Of a stretch of DNA of 64,000 nt, positions 52,303-61,342 are shown piece by piece. The position numbers and the translations under genes are program-made. This DNA is from Taishania pollutisoli (GTDB taxonomy: Bacteria; Bacteroidota; Bacteroidia; Flavobacteriales_D; Crocinitomicaceae). The number at the start of each line of letters is the position of its first letter. Within the stretch, counting starts at the first letter, position 1. Location: positions 186,001-250,000 of the forward strand of contig NZ_JACVEL010000004.1 of assembly GCF_014518315.1 (NCBI RefSeq), in the 5' to 3' direction. The notes beneath the pieces are model-generated. The model searched no databases, was not told the DNA's origin, and worked only from the letters and a program-made list of their open reading frames with translations.

Positions 52303-54031
52303 GGTATGTTTTCGTTGCGATTTTTTTCTCAATTATTGTTCCTTTTGCTCCCAGTTGCACCGCTTTTTCCCAAAATTCCACTGCTTTGTCTTTTTGGTTC
52401 AATTTGGAATAAACATCTCCCAAATGCTCTGCTATTAAGTGTTGCTGATTATCCAACTCATATGCTTTCAGGAAATCGGCGAGGGCTGCTTCGTATTTTT
52501 CTTGTTTGAAATACACCCATCCCCGTGTATCGTAATAATTGGGTTGCTGGGGTGATTTTGTGATTGCCTGATTGGCTAGGCTCAGTGCTAGTTCCAGGTC
52601 TGTCTTCGCATTTGCCAGTCGGTATGCAAAGTTATTTTTCAGCAGGTTACTTTCTCCATCCAGTTTCACGGCATCCTGATAAAATTGTTTACCTTCCTTG
52701 TAATTTTTAGCTGTAAAATATGCTTCCCCCAATTGTCCCAGAAATTCAGCTTCCAGTTTTTTATCGTTCACTACCATTGATTTTCCGATGGTAAGTACAT
52801 CAATAGCTTCATCTGCTTTTTTCAACTGAACGGCGCTTACTCCATTCAATAAATAAACAATTGGCATGGTTGTAAAGTAATTCAAACATTCTTTGCTATC
52901 CGTATACAGTTCTTCCCACATTGACGATTGGTATTCCAGCAACATCACCTGGTTCCAGATCGGGAATTGTTTTTTCTCGTATTGTAATGCCTTTCTGTAA
53001 TTTTCCAGCGCTCCCTGCTCATCCTCTTTCTCCATCAGGTAATCTCCTTTGATCGAATACGACTTGGCATCTTCGGGGTGTAACAGGATCATCAGGTCAA
53101 TCAGTTCCGCCGTTTCCTTCGCTGATGCCAGCGGTGTATCCTGTAAGCTGATGAGTAAACTCATTTTTGTATCCACATCTACATCCTGGCATTGAAAGGC
53201 TGCTTTGAATTCATTAAATGCTTCTGCTGTTTTCCCTTTTTGCCGGTAAATCTCCCCCAATGCAAGATGCGCCCTACCATTTTCCGGATCAGCATCCACC
53301 AACTGCTTGAGAAAATCAACCCCTTTGTTCATATCTCCTTTTTTGAAGTAATGATCAACCATTGTCGCAATGATCTGAGGTTCTTTCGGGTATTCCACTA
53401 AAACGGATTCCAATTCAGCCAGTGCTTCCTTTTCCTTTTTTAAGGACATGTAGAGGTTGTATTTCTCCAAAGAAAGACTTGGATTTTTTCCCATCACATC
53501 TTCAGCCTTATTCAACACCTGAATAGATTCATCTACTTTGCCTGTTCTCAACAAACAATCTCCGTACCCATATAACCAGCTCAGGTTTGTCGGTTCGTGC
53601 TCAACTAATTTTTTGAAGTATGGAACCGCTTTTTCAAACTGCTGTGTGTCGTAGTTTAAAACGGCTAATTCTTCTGCATACCAGATATTTTTCGGATCAA
53701 GTTCATAGGCCTTTGTTACCATCTGAATGGCTTGCTGATATTGGTTTTTCAGAGAATAGAGCTGTCCAAGCGCAAAGTATACAGCATCGTCATTTTGCTT
53801 TATCTCCAGGCATTTGTTAAATGCTTCGATGGCTGCATCCGTATCTCCTTTGATCTTTAATCGCATTCCATTGTGAAACGCTTCGATGTATGGAAATTCC
53901 GCCTGTGAATGGGGTTGTTCCTGTTTCTTTCCTTTTTTGGAAGACGAGGTATCGCTCTGAGCTGTTTTTCTTGTTCCGCACGAGCTGATAATCACCCCTG
54001 AAATAAGCACTATGACTGTTAGAAATTTCAT
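52286..54031 (-). CDS. TPR-repeat lipoprotein
   Basis: 581 residues with a signal peptide and lipobox-like VIISSC (Cys17). At least ten tetratricopeptide repeats (AIEAFNKCLEIKQNDDAVYFALGQLYSLKNQYQQAIQMVTKAYELDPKNIWYAEELAVL in overlapping 34-residue units) fill most of the length. It is likely a periplasmic, outer-membrane-linked scaffold. It overlaps the nucleotidyltransferase stop by 4 bases (ATGA) and the DUF4292 start by 17. Confidence 0.9.
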   Translation of the reverse strand: MKFLTVIVLISGVIISSCGTRKTAQSDTSSSKKGKKQEQPHSQAEFPYIEAFHNGMRLKIKGDTDAAIEAFNKCLEIKQNDDAVYFALGQLYSLKNQYQQAIQMVTKAYELDPKNIWYAEELAVLNYDTQQFEKAVPYFKKLVEHEPTNLSWLYGYGDCLLRTGKVDESIQVLNKAEDVMGKNPSLSLEKYNLYMSLKKEKEALAELESVLVEYPKEPQIIATMVDHYFKKGDMNKGVDFLKQLVDADPENGRAHLALGEIYRQKGKTAEAFNEFKAAFQCQDVDVDTKMSLLISLQDTPLASAKETAELIDLMILLHPEDAKSYSIKGDYLMEKEDEQGALENYRKALQYEKKQFPIWNQVMLLEYQSSMWEELYTDSKECLNYFTTMPIVYLLNGVSAVQLKKADEAIDVLTIGKSMVVNDKKLEAEFLGQLGEAYFTAKNYKEGKQFYQDAVKLDGESNLLKNNFAYRLANAKTDLELALSLANQAITKSPQQPNYYDTRGWVYFKQEKYEAALADFLKAYELDNQQHLIAEHLGDVYSKLNQKDKAVEFWEKAVQLGAKGTIIEKKIATKTYHENLD

Positions 54032-55038
54032 CCTTTTACTGTTGTATAATCACCCATGCTCAAATCCTGCGCCACAGATTCAAAATGCGCGTGAGCACCG
54101 ATCATTGAGTTGGCGATAATGGCATTTTTGATAGAGGAATGATGTTGGATGATTGTATTTTTAACCACTGATATCGCAATATTGCTATTTGCACCTATTG
54201 ACACATGCGGACCTATCACAGAATTCGTTATCACTGCATTTTCTCCAATAAAACAAGGTTCAATGATTGTGGAATTTTCAATCTTTGCTGATGGAGCAAT
54301 AAATAATACTCCTTTTTCTTTATCATATTCCAGTACTCGTTGATTGGTGAAAACCGTTACTTCTTTATTTCCGCAGTCCAACCATTCGATTACCTCACCC
54401 GGTTTGAATTTATACCCGGATTCAGTTAAACGTCTCAATGCATCCGGAAGCTGGTATTCTCCTCCTTTGATTACATTATTATCAATCAGGTATTCCAATT
54501 CCTTTCTTAATTTCTCTCCTTCCCTGAAATAGTAAATTCCAATCATTGCTAAATCAGAAACAAACGCTTTCGGTTTTTCTACAAAATCAATGATTTCTCC
54601 CTTGTCATTCATCTTTATTACACCAAAGGCAGAAGGATCTTCAATTTGTTTTACCCATAAAATACCGTCATCATTCGGGTCAATTTTGAAATCAGCTTTA
54701 AATAACGTATCAGCAAATGCTACAACGGTTGGCCCAATTAGCTGTTCTTTAGCACACAAAACGGCATGAGCTGTACCCAACGGTTCTTTTTGGTAATGGA
54801 TGGAACCTTTTGCTCCTAACTTTTCTGCAACATTGATCAGTTCTTCTTCTACTTCCGTTCCGAAATCTCCGATTACAAAAGCGATCTCATCAATTTTGTT
54901 GTTTAAAACTGATGCGATATCTTCTACCAACCGATGAACAATTGGTTTTCCTCCAACCGGAACAAGTGGTTTCGGAACAGTTAATGTATGTGGTCTCAGA
55001 CGACTTCCTCGTCCAGCCATTGGAATGATTATATTCAT
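54028..55038 (-). CDS. sugar-phosphate nucleotidyltransferase
   Basis: 336 residues. MNIIIPMAGRGSRLRPHTLTVPKPLVPVGGKPIVHRLVEDI is the GxGxRxx...PK signature of the NTP_transferase family (glucose-1-phosphate thymidylyl- or mannose-1-phosphate guanylyltransferase-like). A left-handed beta-helix of hexapeptide repeats (IENSTIIEPCFIGENAVITNSVIGPHVSIGAN) forms the last 90 residues. The exact nucleotide and sugar are undetermined. A sequence resembling the dispersed palindrome lies at 54171-54188 in the repeat region. Confidence 0.9.
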   Translation of the reverse strand: MNIIIPMAGRGSRLRPHTLTVPKPLVPVGGKPIVHRLVEDIASVLNNKIDEIAFVIGDFGTEVEEELINVAEKLGAKGSIHYQKEPLGTAHAVLCAKEQLIGPTVVAFADTLFKADFKIDPNDDGILWVKQIEDPSAFGVIKMNDKGEIIDFVEKPKAFVSDLAMIGIYYFREGEKLRKELEYLIDNNVIKGGEYQLPDALRRLTESGYKFKPGEVIEWLDCGNKEVTVFTNQRVLEYDKEKGVLFIAPSAKIENSTIIEPCFIGENAVITNSVIGPHVSIGANSNIAISVVKNTIIQHHSSIKNAIIANSMIGAHAHFESVAQDLSMGDYTTVKG

Positions 55039-55049
55039 TTATTATTCTT

Positions 55050-55484
55050 TTATTTTACTCCCGTACTCCCAAAACCGCCATCTCCACGGTCTGTTTCAGA
55101 AAGGGTATCTACTAATTTAAATTTCGCTTGTTTATGTTTTGCAAACACCAGCTGGGCTATCCGTTCCCCATCTTCAATCAAAAATTCTTCATTGGAAAGG
55201 TTGATTAAAATTACACCAACCTCACCGCGATAATCTGCATCAATTGTTCCGGGAGAATTAAGGACTGTAATTCCCTTTTTTAAAGCCAGACCGCTTCTTG
55301 GACGAACCTGACACTCATAGTCTTGCGGTAATTCCATGAATAGTCCTGTCTTAACCAGGATCCTTTCTAATGGTTTTAATCGTATGGGATTGTCTATGTT
55401 TGCCCGGACATCCATTCCTGCCGAAAAAGCTGTTTCGTATTGTGGTAACGGATGCTTCGATTTGTTAATGATTCTGACTTTCAC
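55050..55484 (-). CDS. dut: dUTP diphosphatase
   Basis: 144 residues from a GTG at 55484. The frame extends to an ATG at 55544, but those 20 residues are hydrophobic and lack family character, while the GTG gives the usual dUTPase N-terminus ([29 protein letters not shown]). Motif 1 is AGMD, motif 3 [11 protein letters not shown], motif 4 GERIAQLVF and motif 5 [10 protein letters not shown]. The [11 protein letters not shown] block (motif 2) is intact. It lies 11 bases before the nucleotidyltransferase gene, as in related genomes. Confidence 0.93.
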   Translation of the reverse strand: MKVRIINKSKHPLPQYETAFSAGMDVRANIDNPIRLKPLERILVKTGLFMELPQDYECQVRPRSGLALKKGITVLNSPGTIDADYRGEVGVILINLSNEEFLIEDGERIAQLVFAKHKQAKFKLVDTLSETDRGDGGFGSTGVK

Positions 55485-55618
55485 TGGTTGCTGTTTGTAA
55501 AACAAACAAAGGTATAAAAATGAAAAGGATTGGAGATGTCGCATATGTGAAAGTTGTTAGGATGAAGATGTTGAAAAGGTGAAAGAAATAACAATTATCC
55601 CCGATCTTCAGATAACAC

Positions 55619-55635
55619 CATATCGCAATTTTGAG
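55619..55635. repeat. decayed palindrome, left half only
   Basis: CATATCGCAATTTTGAG keeps the left arm TATCGCA of the dispersed element but has lost the right arm. It lies between the dut and ArsR-type genes. Confidence 0.45.
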
Positions 55636-55704
55636 AACTGTCCAAATAGTAAGAAAATGCAAAGATCTGCTAAAACACATTTGCCTGACTCAATATTATT
55701 TCTT

Positions 55705-55719
55705 ATCTTAAAATAAGAT
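55705..55719. promoter_or_regulatory. candidate operator of the ArsR-type regulator
   Basis: Perfect inverted repeat ATCTTA-AAA-TAAGAT, 37 bases before the start. A second, inverted related sequence CCTTATTTTAAAA follows at 55732-55744. ArsR proteins usually repress their own gene by binding such sites. Confidence 0.45.
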
Positions 55720-55755
55720 TTTATTTATCTACCTTATTTTAAAACCACAAAAATC

Positions 55756-56172
55756 ATGGGTGCAACTAAAAACGAAGCATACACGCAACAACAGATCATG
55801 AGAGCCAGATTTTTTAAAGCGATTAGTCATCCTGCACGGATTGCTGCTCTTGAAAAATTAATTGCTGCAGCAGGACAAGATCTCGGATTCAACGAATTAT
55901 TTGACGGAATAGAGCTGGCACAATCAAGTAAATCACGTCATTTAAAGCAATTAGTTGATGCAGGATTTGTGAAAACAAAACTGGCAATCAGGAGTAATAA
56001 AAGTTGTCTGCGTTATCGAATTAACAAACCTGCCATCGAATTTATTCAGGGATTTTTAGATTTAATCTATGAAACGATTGATTTAGATGTTAATGAAAAA
56101 TGTGCAATTATTGAAGGCTTTTTTTCAGGTTTTCAACCAACTAACGGTTGGCCTGTATCTTTTCAGACGTAG
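55756..56172 (+). CDS. ArsR-type winged-helix transcriptional regulator
   Basis: 138 residues. FFKAISHPARIAALEKLI (residues 20-37) is the ArsR N-terminal helix, and QSSKSRHLKQLVDAGFVKTKL (about 56-76) the recognition helix and wing. No ELCVCDL metal-binding motif is seen; the two cysteines (CLRYR and CAIIEGF) are far apart. The C-terminal helix (about 108-128) likely serves dimerisation. The ligand is unknown. A palindrome directly upstream is a likely autoregulatory site. Confidence 0.87.
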   Translation: MGATKNEAYTQQQIMRARFFKAISHPARIAALEKLIAAAGQDLGFNELFDGIELAQSSKSRHLKQLVDAGFVKTKLAIRSNKSCLRYRINKPAIEFIQGFLDLIYETIDLDVNEKCAIIEGFFSGFQPTNGWPVSFQT

Positions 56173-56299
56173 AATTTTTATTTTGCGTTCATGATGTTCT
56201 CAAAAAAATTAATTTTGTAGGAATCCTATACCTCTCAATTACTGAAGCAAACTGATTATGATGGGATGTGTTACCGTCAGTATGTAGAAATTTGAAGAG

Positions 56300-57178
56300 A
56301 TGCCAAAATTAAGCAGTGAACATCAGTATTGTATTCTTTGTGGAAACGATGAATTGATTCCAATGGAACGATACAAGGCGGCACACCTGTGCCAATGCCT
56401 TAAGTGTCATCTCGTGTTCTCAAGTCAACAACCTACATCCAATGAGATTGAGACCTTACAAAAGGGCAAAAAATGGAAAGATCATATTACGGATGACGCA
56501 TATCGCCGTTATGCTCATATTTTAGATCGTTTTGAACATTTCCGTAAAAATGGCAGAATCCTTGATCTGGACTGTAGCCACGGAGAGTTTTTGGAAATGG
56601 CAAAAGAAAGGGGGTGGGAAGTGTATGGTACTGCCGATACCAGGGAAGCACTTGAAATCTGTAGAAGTAAAGGACTTGAGATGTACGAAGGCGCATTGAA
56701 TGTAGAAATATTTGCTGAAAATACATTTGACATCGTATGTGCAAGAAATATTCTGGAACATATCGTAAATCCGAACGAGGAATTAAAAAAAATCCGAAAG
56801 ATTATCCGAAGTGGTGGACTCTTATACGTTACAACACCTAATTTCAATTCTTTTCTGCGGTTTCGCTTAAGAGAAAAATATAGTATTATATCCTATCCTT
56901 TGCGATTGGTTTACTATACTCGTCGACCCTTTAAGCGCTTATTCAAAATGAATGATTTTAGAATAATGGAAACAGAAGCTTCCGGAGTCAGTATTTCAAA
57001 ACGTCAGATTGCGCGGGCGAAATCTACCGTGCCCATTACAGAGGAATCCGATTTTATAGAATGGGATGAGGGATTAAAAGAAAGTTGGTTGTCCCGTTTT
57101 CAGAAAAAGAACCTGAATCCGGTGTTTAGCTTTTTGGGAATTGGAGATTTTTTAAAAGGTTGGTTTGTGAAGCCATAA
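56300..57178 (+). CDS. zinc-knuckle methyltransferase, class I SAM type
   Basis: 292 residues. An N-terminal CILCGND motif (Cys11, Cys14) and CLKCHLVF (near 33-40) suggest a metal-binding knuckle, followed by a Methyltransf_23-like domain: GRILDLDCSHGEFLEMAKERGWEVYGTA (about 85-112) is the SAM-binding site, TFDIVCARNILEHIVNPNEEL the post-motif region. LDLDCSHGEFL has Cys in place of the usual Gly at the third position. The C-terminal part resembles methyltransferases in polysaccharide clusters. TAATTTTG at 56210 is a -7-like box. Confidence 0.82.
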   Translation: MPKLSSEHQYCILCGNDELIPMERYKAAHLCQCLKCHLVFSSQQPTSNEIETLQKGKKWKDHITDDAYRRYAHILDRFEHFRKNGRILDLDCSHGEFLEMAKERGWEVYGTADTREALEICRSKGLEMYEGALNVEIFAENTFDIVCARNILEHIVNPNEELKKIRKIIRSGGLLYVTTPNFNSFLRFRLREKYSIISYPLRLVYYTRRPFKRLFKMNDFRIMETEASGVSISKRQIARAKSTVPITEESDFIEWDEGLKESWLSRFQKKNLNPVFSFLGIGDFLKGWFVKP

Positions 57179-57213
57179 AGGGATATTCCTTTTTATTCAT
57201 ATGAACTCTTATT

Positions 57214-57233
57214 CATATCGCAATAATGCGATA
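57214..57233. repeat. dispersed palindrome, copy F
   Basis: CATATCGCAATAATGCGATA with inner arms TATCGCA/TGCGATA and ATAA loop. It lies 36 bases after the methyltransferase stop, ahead of ispG. Confidence 0.8.
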
Positions 57234-57266
57234 ATGCTGCCAATAAATATCAAACTAAAGTTTTTG

Positions 57267-57274
57267 TAACTTTG
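57267..57274 (+). promoter_or_regulatory. ispG -7 box
   Basis: TAACTTTG matches TAnnTTTG and lies 14 bases before the ispG ATG, so the leader is very short. Confidence 0.55.
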
Positions 57275-57287
57275 CATTCCAACAAAT

Positions 57288-59204
57288 ATGGTAATGGCGG
57301 ATCAATCTCTATACTGTATCAATATATTGAGTTATGAACGCTTTCCAACCCGGGAAGTAATGATCGGGAATGTCGGTGTGGGTGGAAAAAACCCTGTCCG
57401 GGTGCAATCGATGACAACGGCAGATACCATGAATACACAAGCGTCTATTGATGAGTCCATCCGGATGATTGATGCCGGATGTGAAATTGTCCGTTTAACA
57501 GCCCCCAGTAAAAAAGAAGCAGAAAACCTGAACGCGATCAAAGAAGGGCTCATTGAACGAGGGTATAAGACTCCATTGGTGGCGGACATTCATTTCACAC
57601 CGAATGCTGCAGAAGTTGCTGCCGATTACGTTGAAAAAATTCGTGTTAATCCCGGGAATTACGCTGACAAAAAGAAATTTGAAGCAATTGACTACACAGA
57701 CGGATCTTACCAACGAGAATTACTTCGAATTGAAGAGAAATTCACACCACTCGTTCTGAAGTGTAAAACATTGGGACGTGCCATGCGTATCGGAACCAAT
57801 CACGGTTCACTTTCCGACAGAATTTTAAGCCGTTATGGCGATACTCCGGAAGGAATGGTCGAATCTGCAATGGAATTTATCCACATATGCGAAAAAAACG
57901 ATTACTACGATTTGGTGATTTCCATGAAAGCAAGTAATACACTTGTTATGGTACAAGCCTACCGTTTGTTAGTTGCGCGAATGATTGAAAACGGTCAGAA
58001 CTATCCCCTGCATTTAGGAGTAACGGAAGCCGGTGATGGAGAAGACGGCCGGATTAAAAGTGCAGTAGGAATCGGAGCATTGCTGGAAGATGGTTTAGGA
58101 GATACCATTCGGGTTTCACTAACGGAAAATTCAGAACATGAGATTCCTGTCGCAAAAAAACTGCTGGAAAAATTTGATGGGATTGAACCGGGACCCACAA
58201 CGGAAAAGTTGCCATTGACATATTCACCGTACAGTTATACGAGAAGGAAAACCTTGGAGATAGCTAATCTTGGAAATGGCCATGCCCCGATCGTTGTTGC
58301 TGATCTTTCTAAGAAAGAAAATATAACACCAGCTAATTTTTTCGGATTTGGTTATAATTATTCTGTTCAGTTGGACAAATGGAACCTGATGGATTTGGCT
58401 GCTGATATTGTTTACCTGGGCAAACAGTCCATTGATTTTGAAGTACCCGGAACAATTCGTTTATTGCAGGATTTTGAAAGTTGGGACAATAATCCAAAAT
58501 ACATTCCACTTGTTCCCTTTGCTCAAAGAAACGAAATAGAACCTACCGTTGTTCATTTTATTTCGATTGATTTGGATCAAGCAATTGCAGTAGAAAAATT
58601 AGCTAACAGACCTAATGCCGTCTTTGTCGTTGAAACAAAAAAACGTCACAAAACACCTGTTTTTCGCAAATTTCGACTGAAATTAGATGAAAAAAATATC
58701 TTAAATCCGGTTATTTTAAAAACAAGTTATACAACTCCTGATGAAGAAACCTTCCTGTTACATAGTTCTTCTGACCTGGGGATTCATCTCATCGACGGCT
58801 TCGGGGACGGGGTGTGGATTACAGGTCATCACAGTCTGAATTTGATCAATTCTCTTAGTTTCGGTATTTTACAGGGCACACGTACACGGATCTCCAAAAC
58901 TGAATACATTTCCTGCCCTTCTTGTGGTAGAACCTTATTCGATTTACAGGAAACCACAGCTAAAATCCGTGCAAAAACAGCTCATCTGAAAGGTCTTAAA
59001 ATCGGGATTATGGGATGTATTGTTAACGGCCCGGGAGAAATGGCCGATGCGGACTATGGATACGTTGGAACCGGTCCCGGAAAGGTTAATCTGTACAAAG
59101 AAAAAACAGTTGTGCGGAAAAATGTTCCCGAAGAGGAAGCCGTTCAGGCGCTTATTGAAGTGATTACTGAGTATGGTGATTGGATGGAGCCGAGAACCAC
59201 TTAA
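57288..59204 (+). CDS. ispG: 4-hydroxy-3-methylbut-2-enyl diphosphate synthase, long plant-like form
   Basis: Fe-S enzyme of the MEP isoprenoid pathway that converts MEcPP to HMBPP. 638 residues, against about 370 in E. coli: an inserted middle domain of about 240-260 residues makes the plant/Bacteroidota-type layout. GNVGVGGKNPVRVQSMTTADT and the TIM barrel sequence LVADIHFTPNAAEVAADYVEKIRVNPGNY lie in the N-terminal domain. The 4Fe-4S ligands are in YISCPSCGRTLFDL and GIMGCIVNGPGEMADADYGYVGTGPGKVNLY. A second Met two codons in is an alternative start. Confidence 0.97.
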   Translation: MVMADQSLYCINILSYERFPTREVMIGNVGVGGKNPVRVQSMTTADTMNTQASIDESIRMIDAGCEIVRLTAPSKKEAENLNAIKEGLIERGYKTPLVADIHFTPNAAEVAADYVEKIRVNPGNYADKKKFEAIDYTDGSYQRELLRIEEKFTPLVLKCKTLGRAMRIGTNHGSLSDRILSRYGDTPEGMVESAMEFIHICEKNDYYDLVISMKASNTLVMVQAYRLLVARMIENGQNYPLHLGVTEAGDGEDGRIKSAVGIGALLEDGLGDTIRVSLTENSEHEIPVAKKLLEKFDGIEPGPTTEKLPLTYSPYSYTRRKTLEIANLGNGHAPIVVADLSKKENITPANFFGFGYNYSVQLDKWNLMDLAADIVYLGKQSIDFEVPGTIRLLQDFESWDNNPKYIPLVPFAQRNEIEPTVVHFISIDLDQAIAVEKLANRPNAVFVVETKKRHKTPVFRKFRLKLDEKNILNPVILKTSYTTPDEETFLLHSSSDLGIHLIDGFGDGVWITGHHSLNLINSLSFGILQGTRTRISKTEYISCPSCGRTLFDLQETTAKIRAKTAHLKGLKIGIMGCIVNGPGEMADADYGYVGTGPGKVNLYKEKTVVRKNVPEEEAVQALIEVITEYGDWMEPRTT

Positions 59205-59321
59205 TCTTTTTACAGCTTCCAATAGAAAGTTGTAACTACACAATTAACATCCGTTTTTCCATGTAAAAATAACCGATTTACTTTCTTTAAGTGAGTTTGT
59301 TTTCTTATGTTTGTGTAGCTA

Positions 59322-59340
59322 TCATATCGACATATAGCGA
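59322..59340. repeat. decayed palindrome arm
   Basis: CATATCGACATATAGCGA resembles the left arm of the dispersed element (CATATCG-CATAT-CGC) with one substitution and one extra base. It lies just before the TspO gene. Confidence 0.4.
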
Positions 59341-59360
59341 TTTCAATAAAAGCGCTGATC

Positions 59361-59828
59361 ATGAAAACCTTTACACACATCATTATCTCAATGATTCCGT
59401 TGGGAGTCGGATTTTTAGCGGGAGTCGCAACTGCAACAGGAATTAACGATTGGTACCGCTACCTGGAAAAACCGGTATTCAATCCTCCGAACTGGTTATT
59501 TGGCCCGGTATGGACAGTTTTGTACCTGCTGATGGGCGTTACAATCTACCGTTTACTGATAAAACCACCAAGTCCGGAACGCTCCCGTGCGATGAGATTT
59601 TTCTGGATTCAACTGGTGCTCAACGGAGCCTGGAGTTTCATTTTCTTCAATGCGCAGCAACTGGGGTGGGCGTTTGTCGAAATTCTGCTTATTTGGATAG
59701 CTATTGTTGGAATGATCAGCACAACCCGTCGGGTAGATAAGATTGCAGCCTATATACAAATTCCTTACTTGCTGTGGGTCAGTTTTGCATCCGTGCTCAA
59801 TGGCACCTTGTGGTGGATGAATCATTAA
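59361..59828 (+). CDS. TspO/MBR family protein
   Basis: 155 residues with five membrane helices, the TspO (peripheral benzodiazepine receptor-like) fold. GINDWYRYLEKPVFNPPNWLFGPVWTVLYLLMGVTIYRL (about 28-66) has the WY-x-L-KPxFNPPxWxFGPVWTxLY motif, and LVLNGAWSFIFFNAQQLGWAFVEILLIW the second block. Members bind porphyrins and cholesterol-like ligands; the role in bacteria is in stress or tetrapyrrole handling. Confidence 0.95.
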   Translation: MKTFTHIIISMIPLGVGFLAGVATATGINDWYRYLEKPVFNPPNWLFGPVWTVLYLLMGVTIYRLLIKPPSPERSRAMRFFWIQLVLNGAWSFIFFNAQQLGWAFVEILLIWIAIVGMISTTRRVDKIAAYIQIPYLLWVSFASVLNGTLWWMNH

Positions 59829-60054
59829 AAATGCTCCATGCCCTGAAAAATTGGGGATCACTTTAATTTTTTTAACTGTTCTTATAAGTCATTCATTCAA
59901 AGTTATTTGATTGATTTATCGATACTGTTTTCCGCATTCAGGAATCAAATTTCGAAAATCCATCAATTCCCGACGCTTATAGGCTAAAATCAGACGAATA
60001 TAAATTTATTCTTAATTTATAGTCTGGTAAACGTTCCGGGCACATTTGGATAGC

Positions 60055-60062
60055 TATATTTG
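60055..60062 (+). promoter_or_regulatory. -7 box of the lipoprotein gene
   Basis: TATATTTG matches TAnnTTTG, 29 bases before the ATG at 60091. Confidence 0.5.
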
Positions 60063-60090
60063 CATACTCATAAAACAAATATACTGTACA

Positions 60091-61029
60091 ATGAAAAAAC
60101 AAATTTTATGCTTGTTTATCGGAGGGGCCCTGTTGGCAACTTCTTGTTCCCGAACTCCTGAGAGCAAAGAGACGGAATATACGTCGAATGTAAAGGGATT
60201 CCTGAATGCAAAAAATAATGAAGAGGGAGAACCTGTATTCAATATGATTAGCTTATCACTGGTGACTGACGACTGGGATGGAAAAGAAGATTTCAGCCCG
60301 AACAGCGGAGATGACAAATTGGTGAAAGTAGAGTTCTCTATCCAATCAACAGATGGTAGTGTAGATATCGGAATGATGGAAACCAATCTTGGGCTGTTTG
60401 ATTCTTCTACTAAAAAAACATATCCTGCAAGTGTTTCTCTTGCGACAGGTCCAACATTACAGGCTCTTATGTCTACTTTCGAAACAGGTTACGCAGTATT
60501 CAGCGTTCCGGTAGATACGAAATTGGATAACCTGTACCTGGGGGCAAGTACTAAAGATGGAGCAATCGATTTGAGCAAAGAAAATATCGAGTCATTGTTG
60601 CCATTGAAGAAAATGGAAGCTCCTGCAGAAAAAACAGTTGCGTTGAGCGCTTCTCATGCAATTGAAGATATCATCTTCGGAATGACGAAAACATATACAT
60701 TCAAAAGCGTGACTTTCAATGCAAATGATGACAAAGTTAAAAATTTCCACTCTGCAAACCCTGGAATGGAAGGATACAGCTTCGTGAAATTGGAATTGGA
60801 TATCGATAACTCTTCCAAGACTGAAAAAGCATGGGTAAACTTGCCATACCTGATTTCAGAATATGGTTATTCAATCCCTGATTACGATTCTTCATTCGGA
60901 GAAAAACCATCTGATGTTCAACCTGGAAAAACAAGTCTTACATTGTACTACAGAGTTCGTACAGGAGAGAAAGTAATTGCATTCGTTGGTGAAGACAGAA
61001 AAGCAGACGACTATTCTGTAAAATTATAA
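60091..61029 (+). CDS. lipoprotein with two similar beta domains
   Basis: 312 residues from the ATG at 60091; an upstream 15-codon extension is not supported because the promoter overlaps it. Signal peptide with lipobox-like LLATSC (Cys18). The mature part shows two halves of about 130-145 residues, each with a KxxKVEFSIQSTDG / VKLELDIDNSS strand, so an internal duplication is likely. The fold could be DUF4352-like (Ig-type), but I am not certain. No substrate or partner is visible. The transcript ends at a terminator. Confidence 0.75.
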   Translation: MKKQILCLFIGGALLATSCSRTPESKETEYTSNVKGFLNAKNNEEGEPVFNMISLSLVTDDWDGKEDFSPNSGDDKLVKVEFSIQSTDGSVDIGMMETNLGLFDSSTKKTYPASVSLATGPTLQALMSTFETGYAVFSVPVDTKLDNLYLGASTKDGAIDLSKENIESLLPLKKMEAPAEKTVALSASHAIEDIIFGMTKTYTFKSVTFNANDDKVKNFHSANPGMEGYSFVKLELDIDNSSKTEKAWVNLPYLISEYGYSIPDYDSSFGEKPSDVQPGKTSLTLYYRVRTGEKVIAFVGEDRKADDYSVKL

Positions 61030-61090
61030 GGAAAGTAAAAGAAATAAATCATCCATATCCGGGATGTTTTAATTTCAAGAAATATATTGA

Positions 61091-61130
61091 AAAGAGATCG
61101 TACGTGGAAACGGCGGTCTCTTTTTTTATT
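61091..61130 (+). terminator. terminator of the lipoprotein gene
   Basis: Stem AAAGAGATCG/CGGTCTCTTT with a 13-base loop and a T-run, 62 bases after the stop. Confidence 0.88.
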
Positions 61131-61280
61131 AGAGCTGATTTCATCCTCAAAAAAATCCGGAAAGTAGGAGAATAAAGCATAAAATTACTGAAAAAGATCA
61201 GCTATCACCAGCCGAAGTCACCTGTTTTTTCTGCGAACAGTATTGTTTATCCTTTCCGCGGAAAGTTCCTCTAAATTTTC

Positions 61281-61288
61281 TATCTTTG
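61281..61288 (+). promoter_or_regulatory. purB -7 box
   Basis: TATCTTTG matches TAnnTTTG; the start of purB is 54 bases downstream. I see no conserved PurR-type operator. Confidence 0.55.
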
Positions 61289-61342
61289 CACCTTACTTTT
61301 TTGCAAACTTGAGTATTGCAGATTTTAAACGGAAACTAAAAA

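Larger units (their letters stand above)
61030..61342. other. intergenic region before purB
   Basis: 313 bases with the lipoprotein terminator and the purB promoter. No gene is seen in between. Confidence 0.6.
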
